Assembly (NCBI RefSeq): GCF_001942255.1
Contig: NZ_MKKC01000011.1
Coordinates: 62,001-126,000, forward strand
Length of the DNA: 64,000 nt
Reading direction: 5' to 3'
DNA from: Nocardiopsis sp. CNR-923
GTDB taxonomy: Bacteria; Actinomycetota; Actinomycetes; Streptosporangiales; Streptosporangiaceae
Positions 6,972 through 15,288 of the stretch are shown in pieces (within the stretch, counting starts at the first letter, position 1; each line of letters starts with the position of its first letter). The notes under the pieces were generated by a model. It searched no databases and was not told the origin of the DNA. It was given only the letters and a program-made list of their open reading frames with translations. The position numbers were made by a program, and so were the translations under genes.

Positions 6972-7916
6972 CGCCGTCACCCCCTGCTCGGCGCCGAGTC
7001 CGGCGGCGCCGAACGCCAACGCCGTCACCGCCTCGCGCGGCCCCCACCCGCCCACGTTCACCGGCAGGCTCATCGCGAGCAGGGACAGCACCACCAGCGG
7101 CACCACCTGGGCCACGGGGGCCGACACCCCCGCCACCGAGGCCGAGAACACGAACAGGCCCACGTGACCGGCCAGCGCCGCAACCGACAGTCCCACGACC
7201 TCCGCTCCGCGCGCGAGCACGCCCGCGCGGGCGTCCACCGCCGTGTCCCGCAGCACGCGCCACCACCGGGGACGCCGCCTCCGACCCAGCACCAACCCCG
7301 CACCGACCAGCGCCGCGGCGGCCACGATCACCCCGGCGGACACGCCGACCGCCCGCAGCCCCGGACCGAACAGCGCCGCCGGAAGGGCGAACAGCAGCGC
7401 CGCGCCGGTCACCGCCAGCACGACCTGACCGGCCACCCGCTCCAACACCACCGCACGCACCCCGCGCCCCACGTCACCCGCGTACCGGCCGTGGCTGACC
7501 GCCCGGTGGACGTCGCCCAGCACCCCGGCGGGCAGCACGGCGTTGAGGAACACGGCGCGGTAGTAGTCCCCGACCGCCCGCGCGAACGGCAGCCGCAGCC
7601 CGACCCCGCGCGCCACCACCCACCAGCGTGCCGCGCTCAGCACGGTCGTGTACGCCCCCACCCCCAACGCCACCAGCACGGCACTGGCGTCCACCACCGC
7701 GAACGCGGACGTGAACGCCGCCGCGGGGAACCACCACACCACGCCCGCCAGGATCGCCGCCCCCGCCAGGGACCGCAGCCATCCGGTGCACAGTCGCGCG
7801 ATGCCGTGGCCCCGTCGTCCATCGGTGGTCCGCGGGGCTCGCCTGGCGCCCCGCCCCCGCGGTCCCCGGAGGCCTCGCGGTGCGCTCACGCTCAACCGCG
7901 GGTCCGACGCCCTCAT
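6810..7916 (-). CDS. Lysylphosphatidylglycerol synthase TM-domain (UPF0104) membrane protein
   Basis: A 368-residue integral membrane protein with about 7-8 hydrophobic helices from residue 40 on. It matches the flippase-like TM domain of MprF/AglD proteins (AVFLNAVLPAGVLGDVHRAV, then PVNVGGWGPREAV, a conserved C-terminal motif). There is no catalytic LPG synthase domain. It is the last gene of the minus-strand operon and probably handles a lipid-linked or amphipathic product at the membrane. The N-terminus is basic. The final 30 residues overlap the convergent creatininase gene by 162 bases and may be an artefact. ATG at 7916 has GGGGGAT upstream. Confidence 0.8.
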   Translation of the reverse strand: MRASDPRLSVSAPRGLRGPRGRGARRAPRTTDGRRGHGIARLCTGWLRSLAGAAILAGVVWWFPAAAFTSAFAVVDASAVLVALGVGAYTTVLSAARWWVVARGVGLRLPFARAVGDYYRAVFLNAVLPAGVLGDVHRAVSHGRYAGDVGRGVRAVVLERVAGQVVLAVTGAALLFALPAALFGPGLRAVGVSAGVIVAAAALVGAGLVLGRRRRPRWWRVLRDTAVDARAGVLARGAEVVGLSVAALAGHVGLFVFSASVAGVSAPVAQVVPLVVLSLLAMSLPVNVGGWGPREAVTALAFGAAGLGAEQGVTASVVYGLLALVSGLPGAAVIVVRLVGRRVQGGQVSGEVLDEGGEQPSALVGGGQ

Positions 7917-8007
7917 GGCGGCATCCCCCGCAGAGGCGTCCGGTCTCCCGGAGCACGCCCTGGCGCGTCGTACGGTTCGCGCGTCCCCCACGTCGCTCGC
8001 GTGTCCT

Positions 8008-8805
8008 TCACGGCGCCTCCGCATCCGGTGCCCGGGGCGCGAGCACCACGAGGTCGGTGTGGTGGACCGTGGCCCGCAGGCGGCCGCGCCCGCACTGTTC
8101 CAGCCGCCGCTCCAGATACGCCGACACCGCGAGCCCGGGTTCCTGCTCGGCCGCCGCGCCCACCCATCCGAGCAACCACGCGCGCAGCAGGTCGCGGTGC
8201 TCCGGCCCCAACCGCCACGGGCTCGCGAACGCGCGCGTGCGTGCTCCCAACCCCCCGAACACGCCGGCAGTGACGGCAACGGCGTCGGGCCCGAGCCTGC
8301 CTCCGCGCCGCTGGTGGTCGTCGAAGGCCCGGCCCACCCGTGCGTCGAGCGGATCGGTCGGCGACAGCTCCACCCGGCCCGACACCGTCAGCGTCAACAG
8401 CGCCGGACATCCGGCCCCGACGACGGCCCCGGCCAACGCCTCCACCTCCGCGCGCGTCAACAGGTCCAGCAGTGCCGAGGCCGCCACCAGGGTCACACCG
8501 TCCAGATCGCGGGCCCGCAGGGACGCCAAGTCCAGTGCGCGGGTCCGCACGTGGCCGACCGGCACGCTCTCCCGCGCCAGCGCCAGCAGGGCCGGGTCCC
8601 GGTCCACCAGCACCCACCGCCGTGTCTCCGGCAGCCGCGGCGCGAGCCAACGACCGAACGACCCCGTGCCGCAGCCCAGGTCGGCGACCACACGACCGTG
8701 GCCGCGCACCTGCTCGACCGCCCGCTCCGACCTGGCCCGCGCGTCCGCTCCCTCGCGCAGCGCCAGCCACTCCGGTGCGAACGCCGGTACTCCGGTCGAG
8801 GTCAA
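8008..8805 (-). CDS. SAM-dependent methyltransferase of the cyclohydrolase operon
   Basis: A class I methyltransferase of about 265 residues: motif I VADLGCGTGSFG, then VLVDRD (acidic motif II) and LVAASALLDLL. The C-terminus has VHHTDLVVLAPR, typical of the fold's last strands. The start is probably TTG at 8805: GGAGG lies 7 bases upstream and the codon overlaps the preceding stop (TTGA); a GTG at 8811 overlaps the ribosome binding site itself. The substrate is unknown; the operon suggests a pyrimidine/pterin-like or glycosylated intermediate. It is followed after 91 bases by the UPF0104 gene. Confidence 0.8.
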   Translation of the reverse strand: MTSTGVPAFAPEWLALREGADARARSERAVEQVRGHGRVVADLGCGTGSFGRWLAPRLPETRRWVLVDRDPALLALARESVPVGHVRTRALDLASLRARDLDGVTLVAASALLDLLTRAEVEALAGAVVGAGCPALLTLTVSGRVELSPTDPLDARVGRAFDDHQRRGGRLGPDAVAVTAGVFGGLGARTRAFASPWRLGPEHRDLLRAWLLGWVGAAAEQEPGLAVSAYLERRLEQCGRGRLRATVHHTDLVVLAPRAPDAEAP

Positions 8806-9839
8806 CGGCACCCCTCCTCGTCGAGGACCGCGCACATCGCGCGCGCCGTCTGCTTCCATCCTGCCAACTCTGATCGCCTCCGGCGCGCCGAGGTTCGCAG
8901 TCTCTCGCGCAGATCCCGGTCGGTGAGCCAGAGCCGCAGCGACGCGGCGAGCGCGCCGGCGTCCTCCGGAGCGACGAGGAGGCCGGGTCGAGAGCCCCCG
9001 GCGTCCCGCCCCAGCGCCTCGGGAACCCCGCCGACCCGTGCGGCCACCACCGGCACACCGTGCGCGAGAGCCTCGGTCACCGCCATGCCGAACGTCTCGG
9101 CCCGGGAGGGGAGCACCACCAGGTCGGCCGCGGCGTAGGCGGCCTCCAGATCGGCCCCGGTGAGCGCACCGGTCAGGCGCACCCCCAACGCCCCCGCCCG
9201 TGCCCGCACGCGCCCGGCGTGCGCGCCCCGGCCGGCCGGGCCCACGCACACGCACTCCCACGGCAGGTCCTCCAGCCGTGCCAGGGCCTCCAGGAGCAGG
9301 TCGTGCCCCTTGCGCGGGGTCACCGACGCCACGCACAGCAGGTGGGAGACGCCGTCGGTGCCGGGTGCGAGCGGTGCGGGGTCGGTGCCCGGAGCGACGT
9401 GGTGGACCCGGGCCAGGCCGTGGTGGTCGGCCAGCCTCTGGGCCGCCCACGCGCTGGTGGCGACCACCCCGGTCATCGTGAGCACCGCGCGCTCGCGGTC
9501 GTCCAGGTCGGCGGCCTGGTCGGAGGTCAGCCCGGTCTCGTCGGCCAGGGGGAGGTGGACCAGGACCACGATCCGCAGCCGCCCGGCGTGCGGCGCCACG
9601 ACCTCGGGCACCCCGCAGGCGACCAGCCCGTCCACCAGCACACCGGCGCCGTCGGGCAGGCGCGCCAGCTCCCGGGCCAGGCGGTCGCGGTCGGCGGTGT
9701 CCGGCCGCGGCCAGGATCCGGGCGCCTCGACGCGACGCACGGGCCGCCCGAGCGCGTCGAGTGCCGCGGCGATCCGCGCGTCGTAGGTGTTGCCGCCGCT
9801 GGGAACGGTGGCCGCGGGCACCACGAACGTGACGGTCAC
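8802..9839 (-). CDS. GT4-family (GT-B) glycosyltransferase
   Basis: 345 residues with two Rossmann-like domains. The N-terminal half opens [19 protein letters not shown], an acceptor-domain loop of family 4 enzymes. The C-terminal half has [20 protein letters not shown] and the donor-binding E-x7-E-like motif ([17 protein letters not shown]). It should transfer a sugar from a nucleotide donor to a small molecule or lipid acceptor. The GTG start overlaps the PTPS-like stop (GTGA) and its own stop overlaps the next start, so this is a tightly coupled operon gene. Donor and acceptor cannot be told from sequence. Confidence 0.85.
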   Translation of the reverse strand: MTVTFVVPAATVPSGGNTYDARIAAALDALGRPVRRVEAPGSWPRPDTADRDRLARELARLPDGAGVLVDGLVACGVPEVVAPHAGRLRIVVLVHLPLADETGLTSDQAADLDDRERAVLTMTGVVATSAWAAQRLADHHGLARVHHVAPGTDPAPLAPGTDGVSHLLCVASVTPRKGHDLLLEALARLEDLPWECVCVGPAGRGAHAGRVRARAGALGVRLTGALTGADLEAAYAAADLVVLPSRAETFGMAVTEALAHGVPVVAARVGGVPEALGRDAGGSRPGLLVAPEDAGALAASLRLWLTDRDLRERLRTSARRRRSELAGWKQTARAMCAVLDEEGCR

Positions 9840-10219
9840 AGCTCGCGCTCGTAGGTCGCCCACGCCACGTGCGACTCGTGCAGCGTCACCGACACTCCGG
9901 TCAGGCCGCGCCCGCGCGCGTCGATCCGCTCCACCAGCCGGTCGGCGACCACGCGGGCCAGGAACTCGGTGGAGGTGTTCACCCCCGCGAACTCGGGGAC
10001 CTCGTCCAGGTTCCGGTAGTTCAGCTCGGCGACCAGCGCGCCGAGTTCCCGGGTCACCAGGCCGATGTCCACGACGATCCCGTCGTCGTCGAGCTCGGGG
10101 CGGCGCAGGGTCGCGTCCACGACGAACGTGGCGCCGTGCAACCTGCGCGCGGGCCCGAACACCTCGCCTCGGAAGCTGTGCGCGACCATCAGGTGGTCGC
10201 GGACGGTGACACTGAACAA
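9836..10219 (-). CDS. PTPS/QueD-fold protein lacking catalytic residues
   Basis: 127 residues with a T-fold alignable to 6-pyruvoyl/6-carboxytetrahydropterin synthase. Key positions are changed. The catalytic Cys before the second zinc His is Ala24, the third zinc His (HGH in QueD) is Ala30, and the Asp-His pair of the catalytic triad is Asn67-Tyr68. The first two histidines (His14, His28) and the pterin-anchoring Glu (Glu115) remain. A canonical PTPS reaction is therefore unlikely; binding of a pterin-like or pyrimidine ligand is plausible. I recall that the S. coelicolor homologue SCO6650, in a similar cluster, was described with the same losses. Confidence 0.85.
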   Translation of the reverse strand: MFSVTVRDHLMVAHSFRGEVFGPARRLHGATFVVDATLRRPELDDDGIVVDIGLVTRELGALVAELNYRNLDEVPEFAGVNTSTEFLARVVADRLVERIDARGRGLTGVSVTLHESHVAWATYEREL

Positions 10220-10294
10220 CGTCTCGTCCTCTCGGGTCGGGAATCGGGACGGGCGCGGGCCCGGACGAGCCGGGGCCCGGACGGTCGGCGGGGG

Positions 10295-11268
10295 TCAGGG
10301 GTAGGCGACGCGGTGGCACAGGGCGGGAAGTGACCCGTCGGCCAGACGGGGCAGGACCGACGGCAACTCCTCGAAGCGGCTCTCCCCGGTGACGACCGCG
10401 TCGAATGCCGGGTCGGCGAGCAGCCGCAGGGCCAGGTCCAGTCGGTCGCCGAAGCCGTACCGGCCGCGCCGGGCGGGAGCGACGGCCCCGACCTGGCTGG
10501 CTCGCACGGTCAGGCGACGGGAGTGGAAGTCGCCGCCGAGCGGCACGCTCACCTGGCGATCGCCGTACCAGCTCAGCTCGACCACCTCGCCCTCCGAGGC
10601 GACCAACTCCAGGCACCGCGCCAGCCCCCGCTGGCTCGCGCTGGTGTGGAAGACCAGGTCCCGCTGGGAGGCCGCCGCCTCGGGCGTCGCGAACCCGACC
10701 CCCAGCCGGTCAGCGGTCCCGGCGCGCGCGGGATCGACGTCCACCAGCTGCACCCGGCGCCCGGGACCCCGGCGGCCAACCGGGCCAGGCAGCATCCCAC
10801 CATTCCCGCGCCGACCACGGTGACGCGGTCCCCGACCAGCGGTGGCGCGTCCCACAGCGCGTTCACCGCCGTCTCCACGGTCCCGGCCAGGATCGCCCGC
10901 CCGGGCGGCACGTCGTCGGGCACGCGCCGGACCGCCGCCGCCGGGACCACGAACCGGGTCTGGTGCGGGTACAGGCTGAACACCGCGCCTCCGACCAGGT
11001 CGGCCGGGCCCGCCTCGACCACCCCGACGTTGAGGTACCCGTACTTGACCGGGCCGGGGAAGTCCCCCTCCTGGAAGGGCGCCCGCATCGTCCCGTACTG
11101 GCCGGGCGGAACCCCGCCCCGCAGGACCAGGGCCTCGGTGCCCCGGCTCACCCCCGAGTACAGCGTGCGCACCAGCACCTCGCCCTCGCCCGGCGCGGCC
11201 ACGGCGATGTCGCGCACCTCGCCGGATCCGCGGCCGTCCACCCAGAACGCGCGCGCCCGCTCACCCAT
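10295..11268 (-). CDS. MDR-type (zinc-binding alcohol dehydrogenase-like) oxidoreductase, frameshifted
   Basis: A medium-chain dehydrogenase/reductase of about 320 residues. The N-terminal GroES-like domain has [15 protein letters not shown] and GYLNVGVV, with Ser where catalytic-zinc enzymes carry Cys, as in the BchC-like branch. The Rossmann domain begins [18 protein letters not shown] and continues in another frame with [18 protein letters not shown]. One missing G near 10760-10762 accounts for the break. It should catalyse an NAD(P)-dependent redox step on an operon intermediate. ATG at 11268 has GGAGGACGAGGACG upstream. It lies 51 bases after the CDP-alcohol phosphotransferase gene. Confidence 0.8.
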
Positions 11269-11319
11269 ACGTCCTCGTCCTCCGCTTCACACCGGGCGAT
11301 CGCCGGACCCTGGCGCGGG

Positions 11320-12040
11320 TCACGTCCTCGCCGACGCCGACCTCGGCGCCCTGGCCGTGCGGGGCCGCGCGGCGCTCCACAACCCCAGGACGTCGCGGCC
11401 GAACGACCACACCAGCGCCGCCAGGGCCGACGCCACCAGCACGGTCGCCGCGGCCACCGGCAGCACCCCCGCCGCCGCGACCACGAGGACCACCCCCTGC
11501 ACGGCGGCGACCGCCTTGCGCGCGCGGCTCGGCGGCAGCGGGCCCCGTAGCCACGGGGCCAGCCAGGACGCCGCGCCGAACGCGTACCGCATCAGCCCGG
11601 TCACCAGCACCCACGGGCCCAGGCCAAGGGCCACGAACGCGCTCAGCACCAGGATCAGCAGCGCGTCGGTCTCCATGTCGAACGCCGCGCCGAACCCCGA
11701 CTCCGTCCCGCTCCGGCGCGCCACCACGCCGTCCGCCAGGTCGAGCGCGAGCGCCGCCGAGGCCAGGAAGACCAGCGTCCACACCGCGCCGCCGTCGACG
11801 GCCAGCGCGAGGATCCCTCCGCCCAGGACCGCTCGAAACAACGTGATCCCGTCCGCGACCCCCAGACCGCGCGACCGGACCGGCGCGCCGACCACAGCAG
11901 CAGGGCCGCGCCCGCCACCGCGTGCGCGATCCCCGCCCACCACGCCCATAACCCCAACCCCACCGTCGCGGCCAGTCCGCACAGCAGCGCGGTCTGCGCC
12001 ACCACGCGCCCGCCACCTGGTAGCGCACCGGCTCACCCAC
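11320..12040 (-). CDS. CDP-alcohol phosphatidyltransferase family protein, two frameshifts
   Basis: Pieced together from three frames, this is a membrane protein of about 240 residues. The family signature D-x2-D-G-x2-A-R-x8-G-x3-D is nearly complete: DLADGVVARRSGTESGFGAAFDMETD. Hydrophobic helices lie on both sides. Such enzymes displace CMP from a CDP-alcohol (diacylglycerol, ribitol or similar). The breaks at about 12009-12011 and 11892-11893 are each repaired by adding one G on the coding strand. The GTG start overlaps the cyclohydrolase stop by 8 bases. Its presence in a GTP-derived pathway points to a phosphodiester-linked or lipid-linked end product. Confidence 0.75.
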
Positions 12041-12677
12041 GGTGGGGCTCCGTATCGGCTCCGCCCAGGTGGGGCAGGTCGTGCCCCATACGGTCCCGCT
12101 TGGCGGTCAGGTAGGCGATGTTCTCCTCGCGCGGGGCGGAGAGCAGGGGTACCCGCGCCGCCACCTTGATCCCGTGGTCCTCCAGGGCGCGCCCCTTGGC
12201 GGGGTTGTTCGACAGCAGTCGCACCGACCGCACCGCCAGATGCCGGAGCAGGCGCGCGGCGGCCCCGTAGGAGCGGGCGTCCACCGGGAGCCCGAGCGCC
12301 GTGGCCGAGTCGACCGTGTCCAGACCCTCGCCGTCCTGGACGGCGAGCGTGCGCACCTTCTCCAGCAGACCGATCCCGCGTCCCTCGTGGCCGCGCAGGT
12401 AGACGAGCACGCCTTGGCCGCGTTCGACGATCGCGTCGAGTGCCGCGTTCAGCTGGTCGCCGCACTCGCACCGCAGGGCGCCGAGGGCGTCGCCGGTGAC
12501 GCACTCGGAGTGCAGCCGGACCAGGACATCCTCACCGTCGCCGAGCGCGCCGAAGGTCAGCGCCAGGTGCTCCTGCCGGTCCACGGGGTCGCGGAAGGCC
12601 AGTGCCCGAAACATCCCACGGTGGGTGGCCAGCTCGGACTCGGCGACGTCAGCCGGGTCAATGGTCTGCTCGTACAT
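12033..12677 (-). CDS. ribA: GTP cyclohydrolase II homologue with altered switch residue
   Basis: 214 residues, full length for GCH II. Zinc ligands are Cys59, Cys70 and Cys72 in SECVTGDALGALRCECG; the GTP-binding loop is GHEGRGIGL; NNPAKGRAL and VPLLSAPREENIAYLTAK end the domain. It heads an operon without other riboflavin genes. Compared with E. coli RibA, the Tyr of AYALQD is Leu111 (TLAVQD). In S. coelicolor SCO6655, Met at this site makes the enzyme stop at the formylated pyrimidine FAPy (recalled literature). I therefore predict FAPy rather than the normal deformylated product. ATG has GAGGGGG upstream. The ribA symbol denotes family only. Confidence 0.88.
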   Translation of the reverse strand: MYEQTIDPADVAESELATHRGMFRALAFRDPVDRQEHLALTFGALGDGEDVLVRLHSECVTGDALGALRCECGDQLNAALDAIVERGQGVLVYLRGHEGRGIGLLEKVRTLAVQDGEGLDTVDSATALGLPVDARSYGAAARLLRHLAVRSVRLLSNNPAKGRALEDHGIKVAARVPLLSAPREENIAYLTAKRDRMGHDLPHLGGADTEPHRG

Positions 12678-12860
12678 GATCCCCCTCGCGCAGGCGTCAC
12701 AACGGGCCGGTGCCCACCCGGTCCGTAGCGAAAACCTCGCCGTGGGTGGGCGTATCGGCCGTCATCCTCCATGGATGAGGGGGCAGGGGAGAAAGTTGCG
12801 CCGCGTTCCGGTTCGGGAGTGGGCGACCGGAGCCCGGAAAGCCGAAGCTCGGGGGCCCGC

Positions 12861-13499
12861 TCAGGGCTCGGAAAGGACGACGCGGATCTCCCCGCCCAGC
12901 GTCGCGCCACCGGACAGTCGCAGGGTGGCGCCGCTCCAGAACCGCCCCGGCGCGTAGTAGCCGGGGCGGCGACCGCGCGGCAGCAGCCCCATCGCCTCGT
13001 AGGTCAGGCCCATGACCTCCGCGCAGTAGGTGGTCTCCAGGTCGCGGTCGCGGGCGCGGCTGCCCAGCGGGACCCGGCCGCGGAGCCAGCGGGCGACCAT
13101 CGCCGCCGAGGAGGGGAAGGGGGTGCCGTTGAGCCTGGCCACGACGCGCAGCGCGGCGTCCTCCATGGCGGGGGTCGCCACGGGGTCGAGCTGCCGCAGC
13201 CAGCACTCCTGACCGTATCGGCGGCCCCACACCAGGACGGCTTCCCGCAGGTCGTGCAGCTGCGCTCCCCGCTGGTGGGCGCCCGTCCACATGTCGACGA
13301 GTGAACGGCCGAGTTCGGCGTGCCACATCAGCGGTGGGAGGTCCTCGATCGTGAGGGTCATGCCGACGTGGTTGACCGGGCTGTTCGTGCCGAACTGGAT
13401 CGCCCGGTCGGCCGCGCTCGTGCCACGGAACACCCACGCGTCGCCGGTCCGCGTGATGGCCAGGGCCTCGCCCAGGGACAGGTTCGTTTCCGGAACCAT
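12861..13499 (-). CDS. Permuted papain-like (NlpC/P60-type, YiiX-like) hydrolase
   Basis: A 212-residue protein with the order His first, Cys later that marks circularly permuted papain-like folds: VNHVGMT near residue 50 and TTYCAEVMGLTYEAMGLL near 155-172. The N-terminus has the buffered FRGTSAADRAIQF strand. Such proteins are amidases, peptidases or lipid acyltransferases; no signal peptide is present, so it acts in the cytosol. ATG at 13499 follows GGAGAAGGGTGAGAAGG. It is separated from the cyclohydrolase operon by 183 bases and is read in the same direction. The substrate is unknown. Confidence 0.7.
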   Translation of the reverse strand: MVPETNLSLGEALAITRTGDAWVFRGTSAADRAIQFGTNSPVNHVGMTLTIEDLPPLMWHAELGRSLVDMWTGAHQRGAQLHDLREAVLVWGRRYGQECWLRQLDPVATPAMEDAALRVVARLNGTPFPSSAAMVARWLRGRVPLGSRARDRDLETTYCAEVMGLTYEAMGLLPRGRRPGYYAPGRFWSGATLRLSGGATLGGEIRVVLSEP

Positions 13500-14007
13500 C
13501 CTTCTCACCCTTCTCCTTCGAGGATGCCCCGGCCCTGTGCCCGGGGAGGAATCGGAGCTTTTCACCTCACAGGACTACGGAACCGAGCCGACCCGAGTGA
13601 TATGTCTCACATGGGATCACAGCGCGCTCCTCCCCTCGACGCTTCCCGCTGGTGCGCCGACCGCGACGACACCACCGCGCACGCGGGGCCGGGCGCGCCT
13701 GGGACCAGCACGACCCGCCGCGCGCCGGACACGGACCGGGGCGGACCGGCGTCCGGCCCGGTGCCAGGGAGACCGCGCGGGGGCGCACGGCGTCCGGAGA
13801 GATCCTCCGCCCGTACCGCGTCCGGGGTGTCGCGCCCCGGGGGCGCGAACCCGGCGGTGTCGGTCCGGGCGGCTCCCGGTCGGCGGGAGCACGGGCCCCC
13901 GAGCCCCGGTGGGCGCACGTCGGCCTGAGCCAGGGATCCCCGCACTACCCTTGGCGGGAGGGAACTCGTTCCGAGAATTCCTTTCCTTCAGGGAGGGGAG
14001 CAGTCAC
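13500..14007. other. Intergenic region, 508 bases, no gene recognised
   Basis: Divergent interval between the papain-like gene and the small membrane protein gene. Open frames here are low-complexity Arg/Pro/Gly translations without family features. It presumably holds the promoters of both flanking genes. Confidence 0.5.
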
Positions 14008-14259
14008 GTGCGTTGGAGGAGAGTGCTCGGTGTGGCCGCCTTCGTCGGGGTCGCCGCCACCGGGGCGGTGATCGCCCGTGCCGAACGCAGGCGCCGTGCG
14101 TACACGCCCGACCAGGTCAGGGAGCGCCTGCGCGAGCGGGTGGCCAGGATCGAGGCCCGGGAGGAGGCGCCACCCGCCCCGCAGCCGCGCACGTGGCGCG
14201 ACCGCCTCGCCGGCCGCTGGCGCGCGCACCCGGTGCCGCACCCCAGGCCGCCCCGGTGA
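14008..14259 (+). CDS. Small single-pass membrane protein
   Basis: 83 residues. A basic N-terminus (MRWRR) leads to one hydrophobic helix (residues 6-24), then a charged cytosolic tail rich in Arg and Glu, probably a short coiled helix (RERLRERVARIEARE), and a Pro-rich end. The GTG start has GGGAGGGG 8-10 bases upstream. It resembles the many small N-anchored proteins of actinomycetes; no family recognised and no clear operon partner. Confidence 0.6.
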   Translation: MRWRRVLGVAAFVGVAATGAVIARAERRRRAYTPDQVRERLRERVARIEAREEAPPAPQPRTWRDRLAGRWRAHPVPHPRPPR

Positions 14260-14379
14260 AACGCCGCGGAGGGGAATCCGGCGCGGTGCGATGACTTTCG
14301 GCGTGACCGGGGGTCCTCCTGGTGACGGTGTCCGCACATCCACCCTGGGAGGCCCCTGGTGAACCGCTCCACGACCCCG

Positions 14380-14650
14380 CCCAGGACTCCACGCCCGATC
14401 TGCGCGACGTGCCCACCCGCGTCGTGGTCGCAATCGGCGAGGACTCGGCCGGTGAGCTGTGCGACCGTGCGTCGAGGGCGCTGGCCGCCGGGGTCGGGGC
14501 CGAACCGGTCTTGATTCCCCGGCGGCCACATCGCTTCGCCGAGGACCCCGGGGCGTTCCACGGCCGCCTGCGCGAGGTGCTCGCCCAGGCGTGGGAACGC
14601 GGTGTGAACGTCCTCCTCGACGCCGCGATCCCGCCCAGGTCGCGGGGGTC
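14380..14650 (+). pseudogene. C-terminal remnant of an alpha/beta hydrolase
   Basis: About 80 codons read like the last third of an alpha/beta-hydrolase: VPTRVVVAIGEDSAGELC (the strand before the catalytic acid), then EPVLIPRRPHRFAEDPGAF (the catalytic His region, where GGHTGFAEDP would be usual) and FHGRLREVLAQA. No N-terminal half, oxyanion hole or nucleophile elbow is present upstream. There is no start or ribosome binding site. The frame has no stop and simply runs on into the next gene. It is best read as a decayed remnant. Confidence 0.45.
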
Positions 14651-14708
14651 GCACATAGGTGCGGCGGCCCCCTGTCGCGGTCGCGCGGTCCGGGTTACCG
14701 TGGTTCCT

Positions 14709-15229
14709 ATGAGCCTTGAGCTGCGGACCGACCGACTCCTCATCAGGGAGTGGGAGCTGGGCGACGCGGACGCGGCCCTGCCCATCTACGGGGCCGAGAA
14801 CGTCGCTCGCTGCTGACGCCGGAGTGGCGCCCGGTGGCCGACATCGACGCGATGCGATCGGTGCTGCACGCCTGGATCGAGGCGGGCCCCAACCTGATCC
14901 CGCCCGCCGGGCGGTGGGCGATCGTGCGCGCCAGCGACGGTGAACTGGTGGGCGGGCTGTCACTCAAGCTGCTCCCGCCCTTCGAGGAGGACTTCGAGCT
15001 CAGCTGGGCGATCCGCCCCGACCTGTGGGGGCGGGGGTATGCGACCGAGGCCAGTGGGGCCGTCACCCGCTGGGCCTTCCAGCAGGGCATCGAGGAGCTC
15101 TTCGCGGTCGCGCGGCCGAGGAACGAGCGCGCGATCTCCGTGGCGCGCCGACTCGGGATGGAGTGGGTCGGCGAGACCGAGAAGTACTACGGCATGCGCC
15201 TGCAGGTGTTCCGGATGCGACCCGCCTGA
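14709..15229 (+). CDS. GNAT N-acetyltransferase (RimJ/RimL type), frameshifted
   Basis: ATG at 14709 begins LELRTDRLLIREWELGDADA, the usual RimJ/RimL N-terminus. After ENVAR the frame hits TGA; the -1 frame continues TPEWRPVADIDAMRSVLHAW to a full domain with the acetyl-CoA loop WGRGYATEA (Q/R-x2-G-x-G/A) and ends LGMEWVGETEKYYGMRL. One missing base at about 14804-14806 explains the break. The joined protein of about 173 residues has normal length. It would acetylate a protein N-terminus or a small amine. A strong hairpin follows. Confidence 0.75.
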
Positions 15230-15240
15230 CCCGAGCCGGA

Positions 15241-15285
15241 CGCGGGCGGCCCGCCGTGGAGCGGCCTGCGGCCGGGCCGCCCGCG
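15241..15285. terminator. Bidirectional terminator hairpin
   Basis: A perfect 13-bp inverted repeat, CGCGGGCGGCCCG and CGGGCCGCCCGCG, with a 19-base loop. It lies between the convergent acetyltransferase and aldo/keto reductase genes. Confidence 0.7.
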
Positions 15286-15288
15286 CTT

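Noticed and set aside
12678-12860. Possible FMN riboswitch upstream of the cyclohydrolase II homologue
   Set aside because: I find none of the conserved RFN-element blocks; the leader is short and the operon has no other riboflavin gene.
13607-13945. Open frames on both strands in the 13.5-14.0 kb gap
   Set aside because: Only Arg/Pro/Gly-rich translations typical of noncoding high-GC DNA; no start signals.
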